Source of the DNA: Bacteroidia bacterium
Lineage (GTDB): Bacteria > Bacteroidota > Bacteroidia > Bacteroidales > Azobacteroidaceae
Assembly: GCA_025996895.1 (NCBI GenBank)
Contig: BNTW01000012.1
Coordinates: 1-45,950 of the forward strand
Direction of reading: 5' to 3'
Length of the DNA: 45,950 nucleotides
The notes under the pieces were generated by a model. It did no database searches, had not been told where the DNA came from, and saw only the letters and a program-made list of their open reading frames with translations. The position numbers and the translations under genes are program-made. Of the stretch, positions 33,695 to 42,082 are shown piece by piece (the stretch's first letter is position 1; every line of letters begins with the position of its first letter).

Positions 33695-34545
33695 TGACCG
33701 AGCTGTCTCGGCTAATCGGAAATCAAGAAAATTTGACTCAGGCAGATTTGGAAAGAATTGTCGATCAATTCAATAGTGGGAAAACCATTCCAAAGACACA
33801 ACTAACGCCGCAACAGCAGGCGGAAGATTTGGTTTATGAAGCCTACGAATTAATTTCCGAAGACAAAATAGAAGAAGCTTTTAATAATATCGAGAAAGCC
33901 CTGAAATTGAATGTTGATTGCATTGAAGCTTATGAATTTTTAGCGCAAAATGCTCCGGATTTAGAAAAACATATTCTTGCTCTTCAAAAAGGAATCGAAG
34001 TAGGGAAGCGAATTTTTGGAGGAAAGTATCTTGAAAAAAATAAAGGTCATTTTTGGGGAGTTACCGAAACTCGTCCTTATATGCGTTGCTTGCAACAGCT
34101 TGCCGATGTGTTTTTATTTTCCGGAAATAATATCGCCGAAGCGGTAGCTATTCTGGAAAATTTACTGGAATTGAATCCTAATGATAATCAAGGAGCAAGA
34201 TATCAATTGTTTTCTGCATTGCTTGAATTAGGCGAAGATGACAAATTCAAAAAATATGACCAAATATTTAGCGATGAAGACAGTACATTTTTGCTTTTCA
34301 ACCGGGCGTTATTCGCCTTTAAAACAAAAGGTAAATGCACTACCTCCGATAATAAATTGAAAGCAGCTATTGCAGCCAATAAATATGTCGCAAAAAAATT
34401 ATTATCAAAATCGCAAGTACGTACAGTGTCGGATTCTTATGGTTGGGGCGATGAAAACGAGGCAAAATATTATGCTATCATGGCAAAAAAAGCATGGCAA
34501 AAAACGGATGGTGCGTTGGAATGGTTAAAAAATGTAGCACATTAA
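33667..34545 (+). CDS. tetratricopeptide-repeat protein (ST7-like)
   Basis: 292 residues. Helical repeats include AYELISEDKIEEAFNNIEKAL, DVFLFSGNNIAEAVAILENL and the signature NPNDNQGARYQLFSALLELG. GHFWGVTETRPYMRCLQQLAD is a conserved block in bacterial TPR proteins related to the ST7 family. No enzyme motif is seen; a scaffold role is likely. The first 28 bases duplicate the end of the DUF1016 gene (29886-29913). It is the last gene before LeuRS resumes, 39 bases upstream of the leuS 3' half. Confidence 0.68.
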   Translation: MHNKEHERMMTELSRLIGNQENLTQADLERIVDQFNSGKTIPKTQLTPQQQAEDLVYEAYELISEDKIEEAFNNIEKALKLNVDCIEAYEFLAQNAPDLEKHILALQKGIEVGKRIFGGKYLEKNKGHFWGVTETRPYMRCLQQLADVFLFSGNNIAEAVAILENLLELNPNDNQGARYQLFSALLELGEDDKFKKYDQIFSDEDSTFLLFNRALFAFKTKGKCTTSDNKLKAAIAANKYVAKKLLSKSQVRTVSDSYGWGDENEAKYYAIMAKKAWQKTDGALEWLKNVAH

Positions 34546-34570
34546 TTTCTACATTTAGAAAAAATTTATT

Positions 34571-34578
34571 AACTTTAC
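34571..34578 (+). promoter_or_regulatory. possible -7 box ahead of the leuS 3' half (TAACTTTA)
   Basis: TAACTTTA differs from TAnnTTTG at the last base and lies only 6 bases before the ATG at 34585, so a transcript would have almost no leader. No TTG is seen at the -33 position. If real it gives the LeuRS C-terminal half its own promoter. Confidence 0.25.
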
Positions 34579-34584
34579 AAAAAT

Positions 34585-35778
34585 ATGAACAGTAACAAAA
34601 AAACAGCAGAAAACACGTATCCGCTTGAGTTGGCAACCATGCCGGGATTTGCCGGGTCGTCGGCTTATTATTTGCGCTACGAAGACCCGCACAACAGCGA
34701 ACGCTTGGTGAGTAAAGAGGATAACGACTATTGGCGCAATGTCGATTTGTATATCGGTGGTACCGAACACGCTACCGGTCACTTGATTTATTCGCGTTTT
34801 TGGAATAAATTCTTGTTTGACCGAGGAGTAATTGTGGAAGACGAACCGTTTAAAAAACTGATTAATCAGGGAATGATTCAAGGGCGTTCCAATTTCGTTT
34901 ACCGGATAAAAAACACCAATACATTCGTATCTTTCGGATTGAAAGACCAATATGATGTGACTCCTATTCATGTGAATGTCAATTTTGTTTCCAATGATGT
35001 TCTTGATTTGGAAGCATTTAAAAATTGGAATCCCGAATATAAAACGGCCGAATTTATTTTGGAAGACGGTAAATATGTTTGCGGTTGGGCAGTGGAAAAA
35101 ATGTCAAAATCCATGTTCAATGTCGTGAATCCCGATGATATTGTGGAAAAATTCGGAGCCGATACGTTACGTTTGTACGAAATGTTTTTAGGACCCTTGG
35201 AACAATCCAAACCTTGGGATACGAATGGAATTGACGGCGTTTCGCGTTTTTTGCGCAAGCTGTGGAATCTGTTTTTCCAAGGTGATGCATTTGTTGTTTC
35301 CGATGAACAACCGACTGCCGACGAATTAAAATCTATTCATAAATTAATCAAGAAAGTGGGACAGGATATTGAGAATTTCTCATTTAATACTTCGGTCGCA
35401 GCTTTCATGATTTGTGCCAACGAATTGACAGCTTTGAAATGTAACAAACGGGTAATTTTAGCCGATTTCATCGTTGTTTTATCGCCTTTCGCCCCTCATA
35501 TCGCTGAAGAATTGTGGCACCGGTTGGGACACAAAACCACCGTTTGCGATGCTAAATTTCCTGATTACAACGAGGAATATTTGAAAGAAAGCAATGTAAA
35601 ATACACCGTTTCTTTCAATGGAAAAGCGCGTTTTACCTTGGATTTCCCGATAGATACGGCAAAAGAAGAAGTCGAAAAAACCGTATTGGCTAACGAAAGC
35701 ACTCAAAAATGGACGGAAGGCAAAGCACCCAAGAAGGTGATTGTCGTTCCCAACAAGATTGTGAATGTGGTGATTTGA
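34585..35778 (+). CDS. leuS: leucyl-tRNA synthetase C-terminal half (separate ORF)
   Basis: 397 residues. LeuRS sequence resumes near [28 protein letters not shown]. It continues with [22 protein letters not shown], the KMSKS loop (172-176) in [10 protein letters not shown], the anticodon-binding helical domain ([28 protein letters not shown]) and the C-terminal domain ([29 protein letters not shown]). It contains no HIGH motif and cannot aminoacylate alone. It has a proper ATG and ~10 codons (NSNKKTAE) before the conserved block, where intact LeuRS has a variable segment. Assembly with the N-half into an active two-chain enzyme is plausible but unproven. Convergent with glmS, 3 bases apart. 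Confidence 0.9.
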   Translation: MNSNKKTAENTYPLELATMPGFAGSSAYYLRYEDPHNSERLVSKEDNDYWRNVDLYIGGTEHATGHLIYSRFWNKFLFDRGVIVEDEPFKKLINQGMIQGRSNFVYRIKNTNTFVSFGLKDQYDVTPIHVNVNFVSNDVLDLEAFKNWNPEYKTAEFILEDGKYVCGWAVEKMSKSMFNVVNPDDIVEKFGADTLRLYEMFLGPLEQSKPWDTNGIDGVSRFLRKLWNLFFQGDAFVVSDEQPTADELKSIHKLIKKVGQDIENFSFNTSVAAFMICANELTALKCNKRVILADFIVVLSPFAPHIAEELWHRLGHKTTVCDAKFPDYNEEYLKESNVKYTVSFNGKARFTLDFPIDTAKEEVEKTVLANESTQKWTEGKAPKKVIVVPNKIVNVVI

Positions 35779-35781
35779 CGG

Positions 35782-37626
35782 TTATTCGACCGTTACCGAT
35801 TTCGCCAGATTACGCGGCATATCCACATCTCTGCCTTTTTTGACGGCGATGTGGTAACTAAGCAGCTGTAGCGGAATAATCGACAACAGCGGGTCTAAAC
35901 ATTCTTCCGTTTCCGGAATTTCGATGATATAGTCCGCCATGTTTTTCACTTTGTCGTCCGATTTATTGACAATCGCCAAGATACGCCCGCGACGCGCCTT
36001 AATCTCCTGAATATTGCTGATGGTTTTGTCGTAAGTCGTGTTGTGCGTAGCAATCACCACTACCGGCATTTCCTGGTCAATCAGCGCGATAGGTCCGTGC
36101 TTCATTTCGGCGGCTGGATAACCTTCGGCATGAATATATGAGATTTCTTTCAGTTTCAACGCACCTTCCATCGCGATGGGATAGGAATAGCCGCGTCCCA
36201 TGTAAATAAAATTGTGTGCGTAAGTGAAAATCTTCGACAAGTCCTCGATTTTATCATTTTGCCGTAAAATGGATTCAATTTTAGAGGGAATTTTATCTAA
36301 TTCCGACAATATTTTTTCGTATTGTACCTGCGAAATTGTCTTTTTTTCTTTCGCAATATTCAATGCCATCAAAATAAGCACCAATACCTGCGCAGTGAAT
36401 GCCTTTGTCGAAGCCACGCCGATTTCGGGACCAACGTGCGTATAAGAGCCGGAATGCGTGTTGCGCGGAATAGATGATCCGACCACGTTGCAAATGCCAT
36501 AGACAAACGCGCCGGCTTCTTTCGCCTGTTCGATAGCCGCCAACGTGTCGGCCGTTTCGCCCGATTGCGAGATAGCAATCACCACATCGTCGGGATAAAT
36601 GACCGGATGGCGATAGCGAAATTCCGATGAATATTCCACTTCGACCGGAATACGACAAAATTCTTCAAACAGGTATTCGCCAATCAACCCCGCGTGCCAC
36701 GAAGTCCCGCAGGCCAAAATCAGAATACGGCGGGCATTCAGAAATTTATCTTTATTGTCGATAATCCCAGACAGCGTAACGTTATTGTTTTCAATATTGA
36801 TGCGTCCGCGCATGCAATCGCGCAATGTACGCGGTTGTTCAAAAATCTCCTTCAACATGAAATGTGGATAACCGCCTTTTTCCAACGCGCTCAGGCTCAT
36901 TTCGAGCTTGGTGATTTCGGGCGTTTTTTCCACATTGTTCAGATTGACGATTTTCGGCGGCTCATTGCGCTGAACGATAGCGATTTCCTCATCTTCGAGA
37001 TAAATCACTTTGTTGGTGTATTCGATGATAGGCGAAGCGTCCGACGCAATAAAAAACTCGTCTTTTCCAATTCCGACTACCAGCGGACTGCTTTTTCGCG
37101 CAGCAATCAATAAATCGGGATTATTGTTTTCTATAATGGCGATAGCATACGCGCCAACCACTTGTTTCAGAGCTAATTGTACCGCCGTACATAAATCGAC
37201 TTTATTGCTATCCTTGACATATTCAATCAGTTGAATCAGTACTTCCGTATCGGTTTCACTCTGGAAAGTATAGCCTTTTTGAATTAAACCTTCCTTCAGC
37301 ACAGCATAATTTTCGATAATTCCGTTGTGGATTAACGCCAAATTTTCGGATTGCGAATAGTGCGGGTGCGCATTCACGTTGCTCGGTTCACCATGCGTTG
37401 CCCAGCGCGTGTGCGCAATACCTATATTTCCGGTGATGTCTTTGCTTTCGCAAAAATCCTCCAAATCAGACACGCGCCCTTTAGCTTTATAAATATTCAA
37501 CCGGTCTTGCTTGTCAAGCAAAGCCACTCCCGAACTGTCGTATCCGCGATATTCCAACCGATGCAATCCTTTTATCAAAATCGGATAAGCCTCCTGATTT
37601 CCGATATAACCTACAATGCCACACAT
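35782..37626 (-). CDS. glmS: glutamine-fructose-6-phosphate aminotransferase (isomerizing)
   Basis: 614 residues. The N-terminal Ntn-type glutaminase begins MCGIVGYIG with nucleophile Cys2 and has HTRWATHG and HNGIIENY. Two SIS sugar-isomerase domains follow (LACGTSWHAG, AISQSGETADTLAAIEQAK, then YMGRGYSYPIAMEGALKLKEISYIHAE). The C-terminus PRNLAKSVTVE is complete. It makes glucosamine-6-phosphate for cell-wall and LPS synthesis. Its start is 12 bases after the carA-carB stop, so the two glutamine-using enzymes are probably one transcript. Confidence 0.97.
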   Translation of the reverse strand: MCGIVGYIGNQEAYPILIKGLHRLEYRGYDSSGVALLDKQDRLNIYKAKGRVSDLEDFCESKDITGNIGIAHTRWATHGEPSNVNAHPHYSQSENLALIHNGIIENYAVLKEGLIQKGYTFQSETDTEVLIQLIEYVKDSNKVDLCTAVQLALKQVVGAYAIAIIENNNPDLLIAARKSSPLVVGIGKDEFFIASDASPIIEYTNKVIYLEDEEIAIVQRNEPPKIVNLNNVEKTPEITKLEMSLSALEKGGYPHFMLKEIFEQPRTLRDCMRGRINIENNNVTLSGIIDNKDKFLNARRILILACGTSWHAGLIGEYLFEEFCRIPVEVEYSSEFRYRHPVIYPDDVVIAISQSGETADTLAAIEQAKEAGAFVYGICNVVGSSIPRNTHSGSYTHVGPEIGVASTKAFTAQVLVLILMALNIAKEKKTISQVQYEKILSELDKIPSKIESILRQNDKIEDLSKIFTYAHNFIYMGRGYSYPIAMEGALKLKEISYIHAEGYPAAEMKHGPIALIDQEMPVVVIATHNTTYDKTISNIQEIKARRGRILAIVNKSDDKVKNMADYIIEIPETEECLDPLLSIIPLQLLSYHIAVKKGRDVDMPRNLAKSVTVE

Positions 37627-37638
37627 AATCTCTTCTAT

Positions 37639-40600
37639 TTATTTGTATTCGTCCCAGCTCTTGATGGGTATCTTATTCATATCTATCTCGCAAAACGCAT
37701 GGACAAATGCTGCCGCCAAACGCGCGTTGGTGAATAGCGGAATATTGAAATCAATTGCTCCACGCCGGATTTTATAACCGTTGGACAATTCGCCTTCGGT
37801 CAGGTTTTTCGGGATATTAACGACCAAATCAATTTGCTTCTCGCGTATCATTTCCAAAGCGTTGGGTCTTCCGGTTTCCGACGGTTGTGCTACATGAATG
37901 GATGCTACCTGATTGTCGGTCAGGAATTTGTGTGTTCCTTCCGTTGCATAAATCGTATAACCTTTTTGTTGCAACAATCGGCACGATTCCAATAAATCGA
38001 CTTTCGATTTCAGTTCTCCACTCGAAACCAGAATATTTTTCTTCGGTATCCGCATACCAACCGAAAGCATGGATTTCAACACTGCTTCGTAATAATCGTC
38101 ACCGATACAGCCCACTTCACCGGTCGAAGCCATATCGACGCCCAGCACCGGGTCGGCTTTTTGCAAGCGCGAGAACGAGAATTGCGAGGCTTTGATACCC
38201 ACATAGTCCAGCTCAAACTCGCTCTTATTGGGTTTTTCGACCGTTTCGCCCAGCATGACGCGCGTAGCGATTTCGATAAAATTCAATTTCAGCACTTTGG
38301 AAACGAACGGAAAACTTCGCGAAGCCCGCAAGTTACATTCAATCACCTTAATATCATTGTCTTTCGCCAAAAATTGAATGTTGAACGGACCCGTGATTTG
38401 CAACGCCTGTGCAATACTACGCGCCACCCGCTTAATTTTCCTAACCGTTTCAACATAAATGCGTTGCGGTGGAAATTGAATAGTCGCATCACCCGAATGG
38501 ACACCCGCAAATTCGATATGTTCCGAAATAGCGTAAGTAATGATTTCACCTTGATTGGCAACCGCATCAATTTCGATTTCCTTGGCATTTTGTATAAATT
38601 CACTGACTACGACCGGATGTTTTTGCGACACATTCGCCGCCAATTTCAGGAAAGTTTCCAACTCCGACTGATTAGAGCAGACATTCATCGCTGCGCCTGA
38701 AAGCACATACGAAGGTCGTACCAACACCGGAAAACCGACTTCTTCCACAAAAGCGTTGATGTCCGACAGTGAAGACAATTCTTTCCAGCGTGGTTGGTCT
38801 ATACCCAGCCTGTCAAGCATCGACGAAAATTTATGCCGGTCTTCAGCATTATCGATATTTGTAGCAGTCGTTCCCAAAATCGGCACGTTGGCTTTGTCTA
38901 ACGAAAGTGCCAAATTGTTTGGAATTTGTCCGCCGGTTGAAAGAACAACACCGTGCGGATTTTCCAATTCGATAATATCCATTACGCGCTCGTAAGTCAG
39001 TTCGTCGAAATAGAGGCGGTCGCACATATCATAATCGGTCGAAACCGTTTCGGGATTGTAATTAATCATCACGCCGCGCCACCCGCGTTTGCGAATGGTT
39101 TCCAACGCATTGACCGAACACCAGTCAAATTCGACGGACGAGCCGATACGATACGCGCCCGAGCCAAGCACAATGACCGAACGTTTATCACCGAGATAAT
39201 GTACATCGTTCGCTATTCCGTTGTAAGTCAGGTATAAATAATTGGTTTGCGCGGGATATTCAGCTGCCAGCGTATCAATTTGTTTCACCACCGGAACAAT
39301 TCCTTTGGTTTTTCGCAACCGGCGCAAGCGGGCTTTCTCGTCCGTCGCCGTATCCGAATTTTTGTATACTAATTTTGTAATCTGAAAATCGGAAAACCCT
39401 TTTTGCTTCGCCGTGCGCAACAAATCTTCGGGCAATTCTTCGATCGAATTGTATTGGCCGATTTCTTTAGAAGTCTGGTGAATCAATTTCAGTTTTTGCA
39501 AAAACCACAAGTCAATTTTCGTCAATTCGTGGATTTTTTCGATGGAATAATCGGCTTCCAACGCCTGCGCAATGATAAAAATGCGTTTGTCGGTCGGCTC
39601 GGCAAGGGCTTTGTCGATGTCCGCCACTTCCAAATCTTTGTTGGCAACGAAACCGTGCATGCCCTGCGCAATCATGCGTAATCCCTTCTGTATCACTTCC
39701 TCAAAACTGCGCCCGATAGACATCACTTCGCCGACCGATTTCATGCTTGATCCGATTTCTTTTGATACGCCATGAAATTTGCCCAAATCCCAACGCGGAA
39801 TTTTACAAACGATATAATCCAACGCCGGCTCAAAAAAGGCCGTTGTAGTCTTTGTAACAGAATTTTTTAAATCCTGCAAACCGTAGCCCAAAGCCAATTT
39901 AGCAGCGATAAACGCCAGCGGATAACCGGTCGCTTTCGAGGCTAACGCCGATGAACGGCTTAAGCGAGCATTGACTTCAATCACGCGGTAATCTTCCGAA
40001 ACCGTATCGAAAGCGTATTGCACATTACATTCACCCACAATGCCGATGTGGCGGATAATGCGTATTGCCAACTCGCGCAATTTGTGATATTCCTGATTAG
40101 TAAGTGTTTGTGATGGAGCGACCACGATACTTTCGCCGGTATGAATGCCGAGCGGGTCGAAATTTTCCATATTGCAGACCGTAATACAATTGTCGTATTG
40201 GTCGCGAACAACTTCATATTCAATCTCTTTCCAACCTTTCAGCGATTTTTCAATCAACAACTGATTGGAGTAATTAAACGCCTTCTCAGCCAAAATTTGC
40301 AATTCGTCGGGATTATTGCAAAAACCGCTTCCCAGACCGCCCAAGGCATAAGCCGCACGGACAATAATCGGATAACCCAATTCTTCCGCTGCTTTGTGCG
40401 CATCTGCAATATTTTCCACCGCCACGCTTTTGATGGATTTGACGTTGATTTGGTCAAGTTTTTTCACGAACAATTCGCGGTCTTCGGTGTCAATAATCGA
40501 CTGTACCGGCGTTCCCAGCACTTTGACGTTGTATTTTTCAAAAACACCTGCTTCGTAAAGAGCAACGCCACAATTCAGCGCGGTTTGTCCGCCGAACGAC

Positions 40601-42027
40601 AACAAAATGCCGTCGGGTTTTTCTTTTTTGATCACTTCTTCTACAAAAAACGGCGTAACCGGCAGGAAGTAAATTTTGTCTGCCACACCTTCGGAAGTCT
40701 GCACCGTTGCAATATTCGGATTAATCAGCACCGTATAAATGCCTTCTTCCTTCAATGCCTTCAACGCCTGCGAGCCGGAATAATCGAACTCGCCTGCCTC
40801 GCCGATTTTTAGGGCACCTGAACCCAAAAGAAGTACCTTCTTTGGGGGAATCACGGTGCACGGTGCATGGTGCACGGTTGGGGACACGGTCATGCACTCT
40901 GCACCCTGCCCCGCGCACCCATTCATGTTATCAATAAACATATCAAACAAGAACTCGGTATCTGTTGGCCCTGAAGCCGCTTCCGGATGAAATTGTGCCG
41001 AAAACCAGGGTTGCGTCTTGTGGCGGATACCCTCGTTCGAGCCGTCGTTCATATTCGTAAAAAGAACTTCCCATCCGTCACTTAATTGCTTTGTATCAAC
41101 TACATAACCATGATTCTGCGAAGTAATAAAACATTTGGTCGTTCCTTCCATCTGCACCGGCTGGTTGTGGCTGCGGTGTCCGTATTTCAGTTTGTAAGTG
41201 GTTGCACCGGCTGCAATTCCTAATAATTGATTACCCATGCAGATACCGGTAATCGGTTTGCCTCGGCGCATGGCTTCGCGGATATGTTCGACCGTAATCG
41301 TGCAAAACGATGGGTTGCCCGGACCATTGCTGATAAACAAACCGTCGTATTCCAATTGATTGAAATCATAATCCCACGGTACGCGGATAACCGTTACGTC
41401 TTTTTTTAGCAGACACCGTATAATATTGTGTTTCACCCCGCAATCAACCAACACCACTTTTTTCAAGCCATTACCATATTGCAAAACTTCTTTACAGCTG
41501 ACACGAGCGACCAGATTTTCCAAATTCGGATCAAAGAAGGGTTCGCTGTTCGCGGTACACTGTGCAAGATTTGTGTCGTGTACCGTGCACCCTGCACCGT
41601 GCACCTCTATTCTCCCCAATAAAGACCCTTGCTCGCGAATGATTTTCGTTAGCTCGCGAGTATCTATACCGTAAATTCCGGGAACTTTATGTTCTTTTAG
41701 CCAGTCGCCCAGACTTTTGCAAGCATTCCAATGGCTGTATTCGTGCGAATATTCCGAAATAATCAATCCGCTGACATGAATTTTTTCCGATTCGTAGAAT
41801 TCGGACAATCCATTAACAATTCGATCTTCGGGAACACCGTAATTTCCGACTAAAGGATAAGTAACTGTGAGGATTTGACCTGCGTAAGAGGGGTCGGTGA
41901 GGCTTTCAGGATAGCCGACCATAGCCGTATTGAAAACAACCTCGCCTGCCACAGAGGCTTCATAACCAAAGGAATAACCCTCGAAAGTCATTCCGTTTTC
42001 CAATACTAAAGCAATTTTTTTGTCCAT
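37639..42027 (-). CDS. carA-carB: carbamoyl-phosphate synthase, small and large subunits fused (CarA-CarB)
   Basis: 1462 residues in one uninterrupted frame from the ATG at 42027 (the frame to 42099 adds an unlikely extension). Residues 1 to ~366 are CarA: LENGMTFEGYSFGYEASVAGE, the glutaminase Cys263 in GICMGNQLLG, and SAQFHPEAASGPTDTEFLFD. Residues ~369-392 are a linker read from a GTGCAC-type repeat. Residues ~394-1462 are a complete CarB: two ATP-grasp halves (GSGALKIGEAGEFDYSGSQA and GSGAYRIGSSVEFDWCSVNA) and a C-terminal MGS-like allosteric domain (ILVSSGELKSKVDLLES, YATEGTHKFL). It makes carbamoyl phosphate for arginine and pyrimidines. Bacterial CarA and CarB are normally separate; fused CPS is typical of eukaryotes. 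A second repeat copy is inserted at residues ~141-158. Confidence 0.92.
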   Translation of the reverse strand: MDKKIALVLENGMTFEGYSFGYEASVAGEVVFNTAMVGYPESLTDPSYAGQILTVTYPLVGNYGVPEDRIVNGLSEFYESEKIHVSGLIISEYSHEYSHWNACKSLGDWLKEHKVPGIYGIDTRELTKIIREQGSLLGRIEVHGAGCTVHDTNLAQCTANSEPFFDPNLENLVARVSCKEVLQYGNGLKKVVLVDCGVKHNIIRCLLKKDVTVIRVPWDYDFNQLEYDGLFISNGPGNPSFCTITVEHIREAMRRGKPITGICMGNQLLGIAAGATTYKLKYGHRSHNQPVQMEGTTKCFITSQNHGYVVDTKQLSDGWEVLFTNMNDGSNEGIRHKTQPWFSAQFHPEAASGPTDTEFLFDMFIDNMNGCAGQGAECMTVSPTVHHAPCTVIPPKKVLLLGSGALKIGEAGEFDYSGSQALKALKEEGIYTVLINPNIATVQTSEGVADKIYFLPVTPFFVEEVIKKEKPDGILLSFGGQTALNCGVALYEAGVFEKYNVKVLGTPVQSIIDTEDRELFVKKLDQINVKSIKSVAVENIADAHKAAEELGYPIIVRAAYALGGLGSGFCNNPDELQILAEKAFNYSNQLLIEKSLKGWKEIEYEVVRDQYDNCITVCNMENFDPLGIHTGESIVVAPSQTLTNQEYHKLRELAIRIIRHIGIVGECNVQYAFDTVSEDYRVIEVNARLSRSSALASKATGYPLAFIAAKLALGYGLQDLKNSVTKTTTAFFEPALDYIVCKIPRWDLGKFHGVSKEIGSSMKSVGEVMSIGRSFEEVIQKGLRMIAQGMHGFVANKDLEVADIDKALAEPTDKRIFIIAQALEADYSIEKIHELTKIDLWFLQKLKLIHQTSKEIGQYNSIEELPEDLLRTAKQKGFSDFQITKLVYKNSDTATDEKARLRRLRKTKGIVPVVKQIDTLAAEYPAQTNYLYLTYNGIANDVHYLGDKRSVIVLGSGAYRIGSSVEFDWCSVNALETIRKRGWRGVMINYNPETVSTDYDMCDRLYFDELTYERVMDIIELENPHGVVLSTGGQIPNNLALSLDKANVPILGTTATNIDNAEDRHKFSSMLDRLGIDQPRWKELSSLSDINAFVEEVGFPVLVRPSYVLSGAAMNVCSNQSELETFLKLAANVSQKHPVVVSEFIQNAKEIEIDAVANQGEIITYAISEHIEFAGVHSGDATIQFPPQRIYVETVRKIKRVARSIAQALQITGPFNIQFLAKDNDIKVIECNLRASRSFPFVSKVLKLNFIEIATRVMLGETVEKPNKSEFELDYVGIKASQFSFSRLQKADPVLGVDMASTGEVGCIGDDYYEAVLKSMLSVGMRIPKKNILVSSGELKSKVDLLESCRLLQQKGYTIYATEGTHKFLTDNQVASIHVAQPSETGRPNALEMIREKQIDLVVNIPKNLTEGELSNGYKIRRGAIDFNIPLFTNARLAAAFVHAFCEIDMNKIPIKSWDEYK
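40852..40920. repeat. GTGCAC-type dispersed repeat, copy 5, forming the CarA-CarB linker
   Basis: Contains CACGGTGCACGGTGCATGG, TGCACGG, then CATGCACTCTGCACCCTGCC. Translated on the minus strand as the junction between CarA (FDMFIDNMN) and CarB (IPPKKVLLLGSG). The Cys/His-rich linker is unlike either subunit. Confidence 0.75.
41552..41606. repeat. GTGCAC-type dispersed repeat, copy 6 (coding, in CarA)
   Basis: Contains GCGGTACACTGTGCAAG and TACCGTGCACCCTGCACCGT. Translated on the minus strand as VHGAGCTVHDTNLAQCTANS, an in-frame insertion in the CarA N-terminal domain after GSLLGRIE. Confidence 0.7.
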
Positions 42028-42058
42028 GTATTGTTGATAGGATATTGTATTTGGAGTA

Positions 42059-42066
42059 CAAAGGTA
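42059..42066 (-). promoter_or_regulatory. Bacteroidota -7 box for carA-carB (TACCTTTG)
   Basis: The reverse complement of CAAAGGTA is TACCTTTG, a perfect TAnnTTTG, 31 bases ahead of the ATG at 42027. A TTC lies near the -33 position. It probably drives carA-carB and glmS. Confidence 0.6.
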
Positions 42067-42082
42067 CGTGAAATATTTTGAA

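Larger units (their letters stand above)
22436..34584 (+). mobile_element. ~12-kb defence-like island interrupting leuS
   Basis: Bounded on the left by LeuRS residue ~538 and on the right by the codons where LeuRS resumes. It contains a restriction-modification pair, a uracil-DNA-glycosylase-like gene, an SNF2 helicase, a DUF1016 nuclease, a SWIM protein, a RhuM/PLD-like protein, a NucS-like/DUF5655 protein and a TPR protein, all on the plus strand. No integrase, transposase or clear target-site duplication is seen, so the insertion mechanism is unknown. Composition is mosaic: the R-M pair is very AT-rich and the next two genes are closer to the host, suggesting stepwise assembly. Confidence 0.6.

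Noticed and set aside
22436..34584. Search for an integrase, transposase or target-site duplication at the island edges
   Set aside because: No such gene and no direct repeat longer than a few A-rich bases was seen at the junctions, so no insertion mechanism is claimed.
34555..34971. 138-codon minus-strand frame over the start of the leuS 3' half
   Set aside because: Shadow of the conserved LeuRS frame; no recognisable domain.
20816..35778. Split leuS as a simple assembly chimera
   Set aside because: Not excluded, but both pieces lie on the same strand in the correct order, total the normal LeuRS length, and are flanked by genes with consistent host-like composition, which a random chimera would rarely give.
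40141..40812. 223-codon plus-strand frame inside carA-carB
   Set aside because: Antisense shadow of the CarB ATP-grasp region; the minus-strand frame has every CarB motif.
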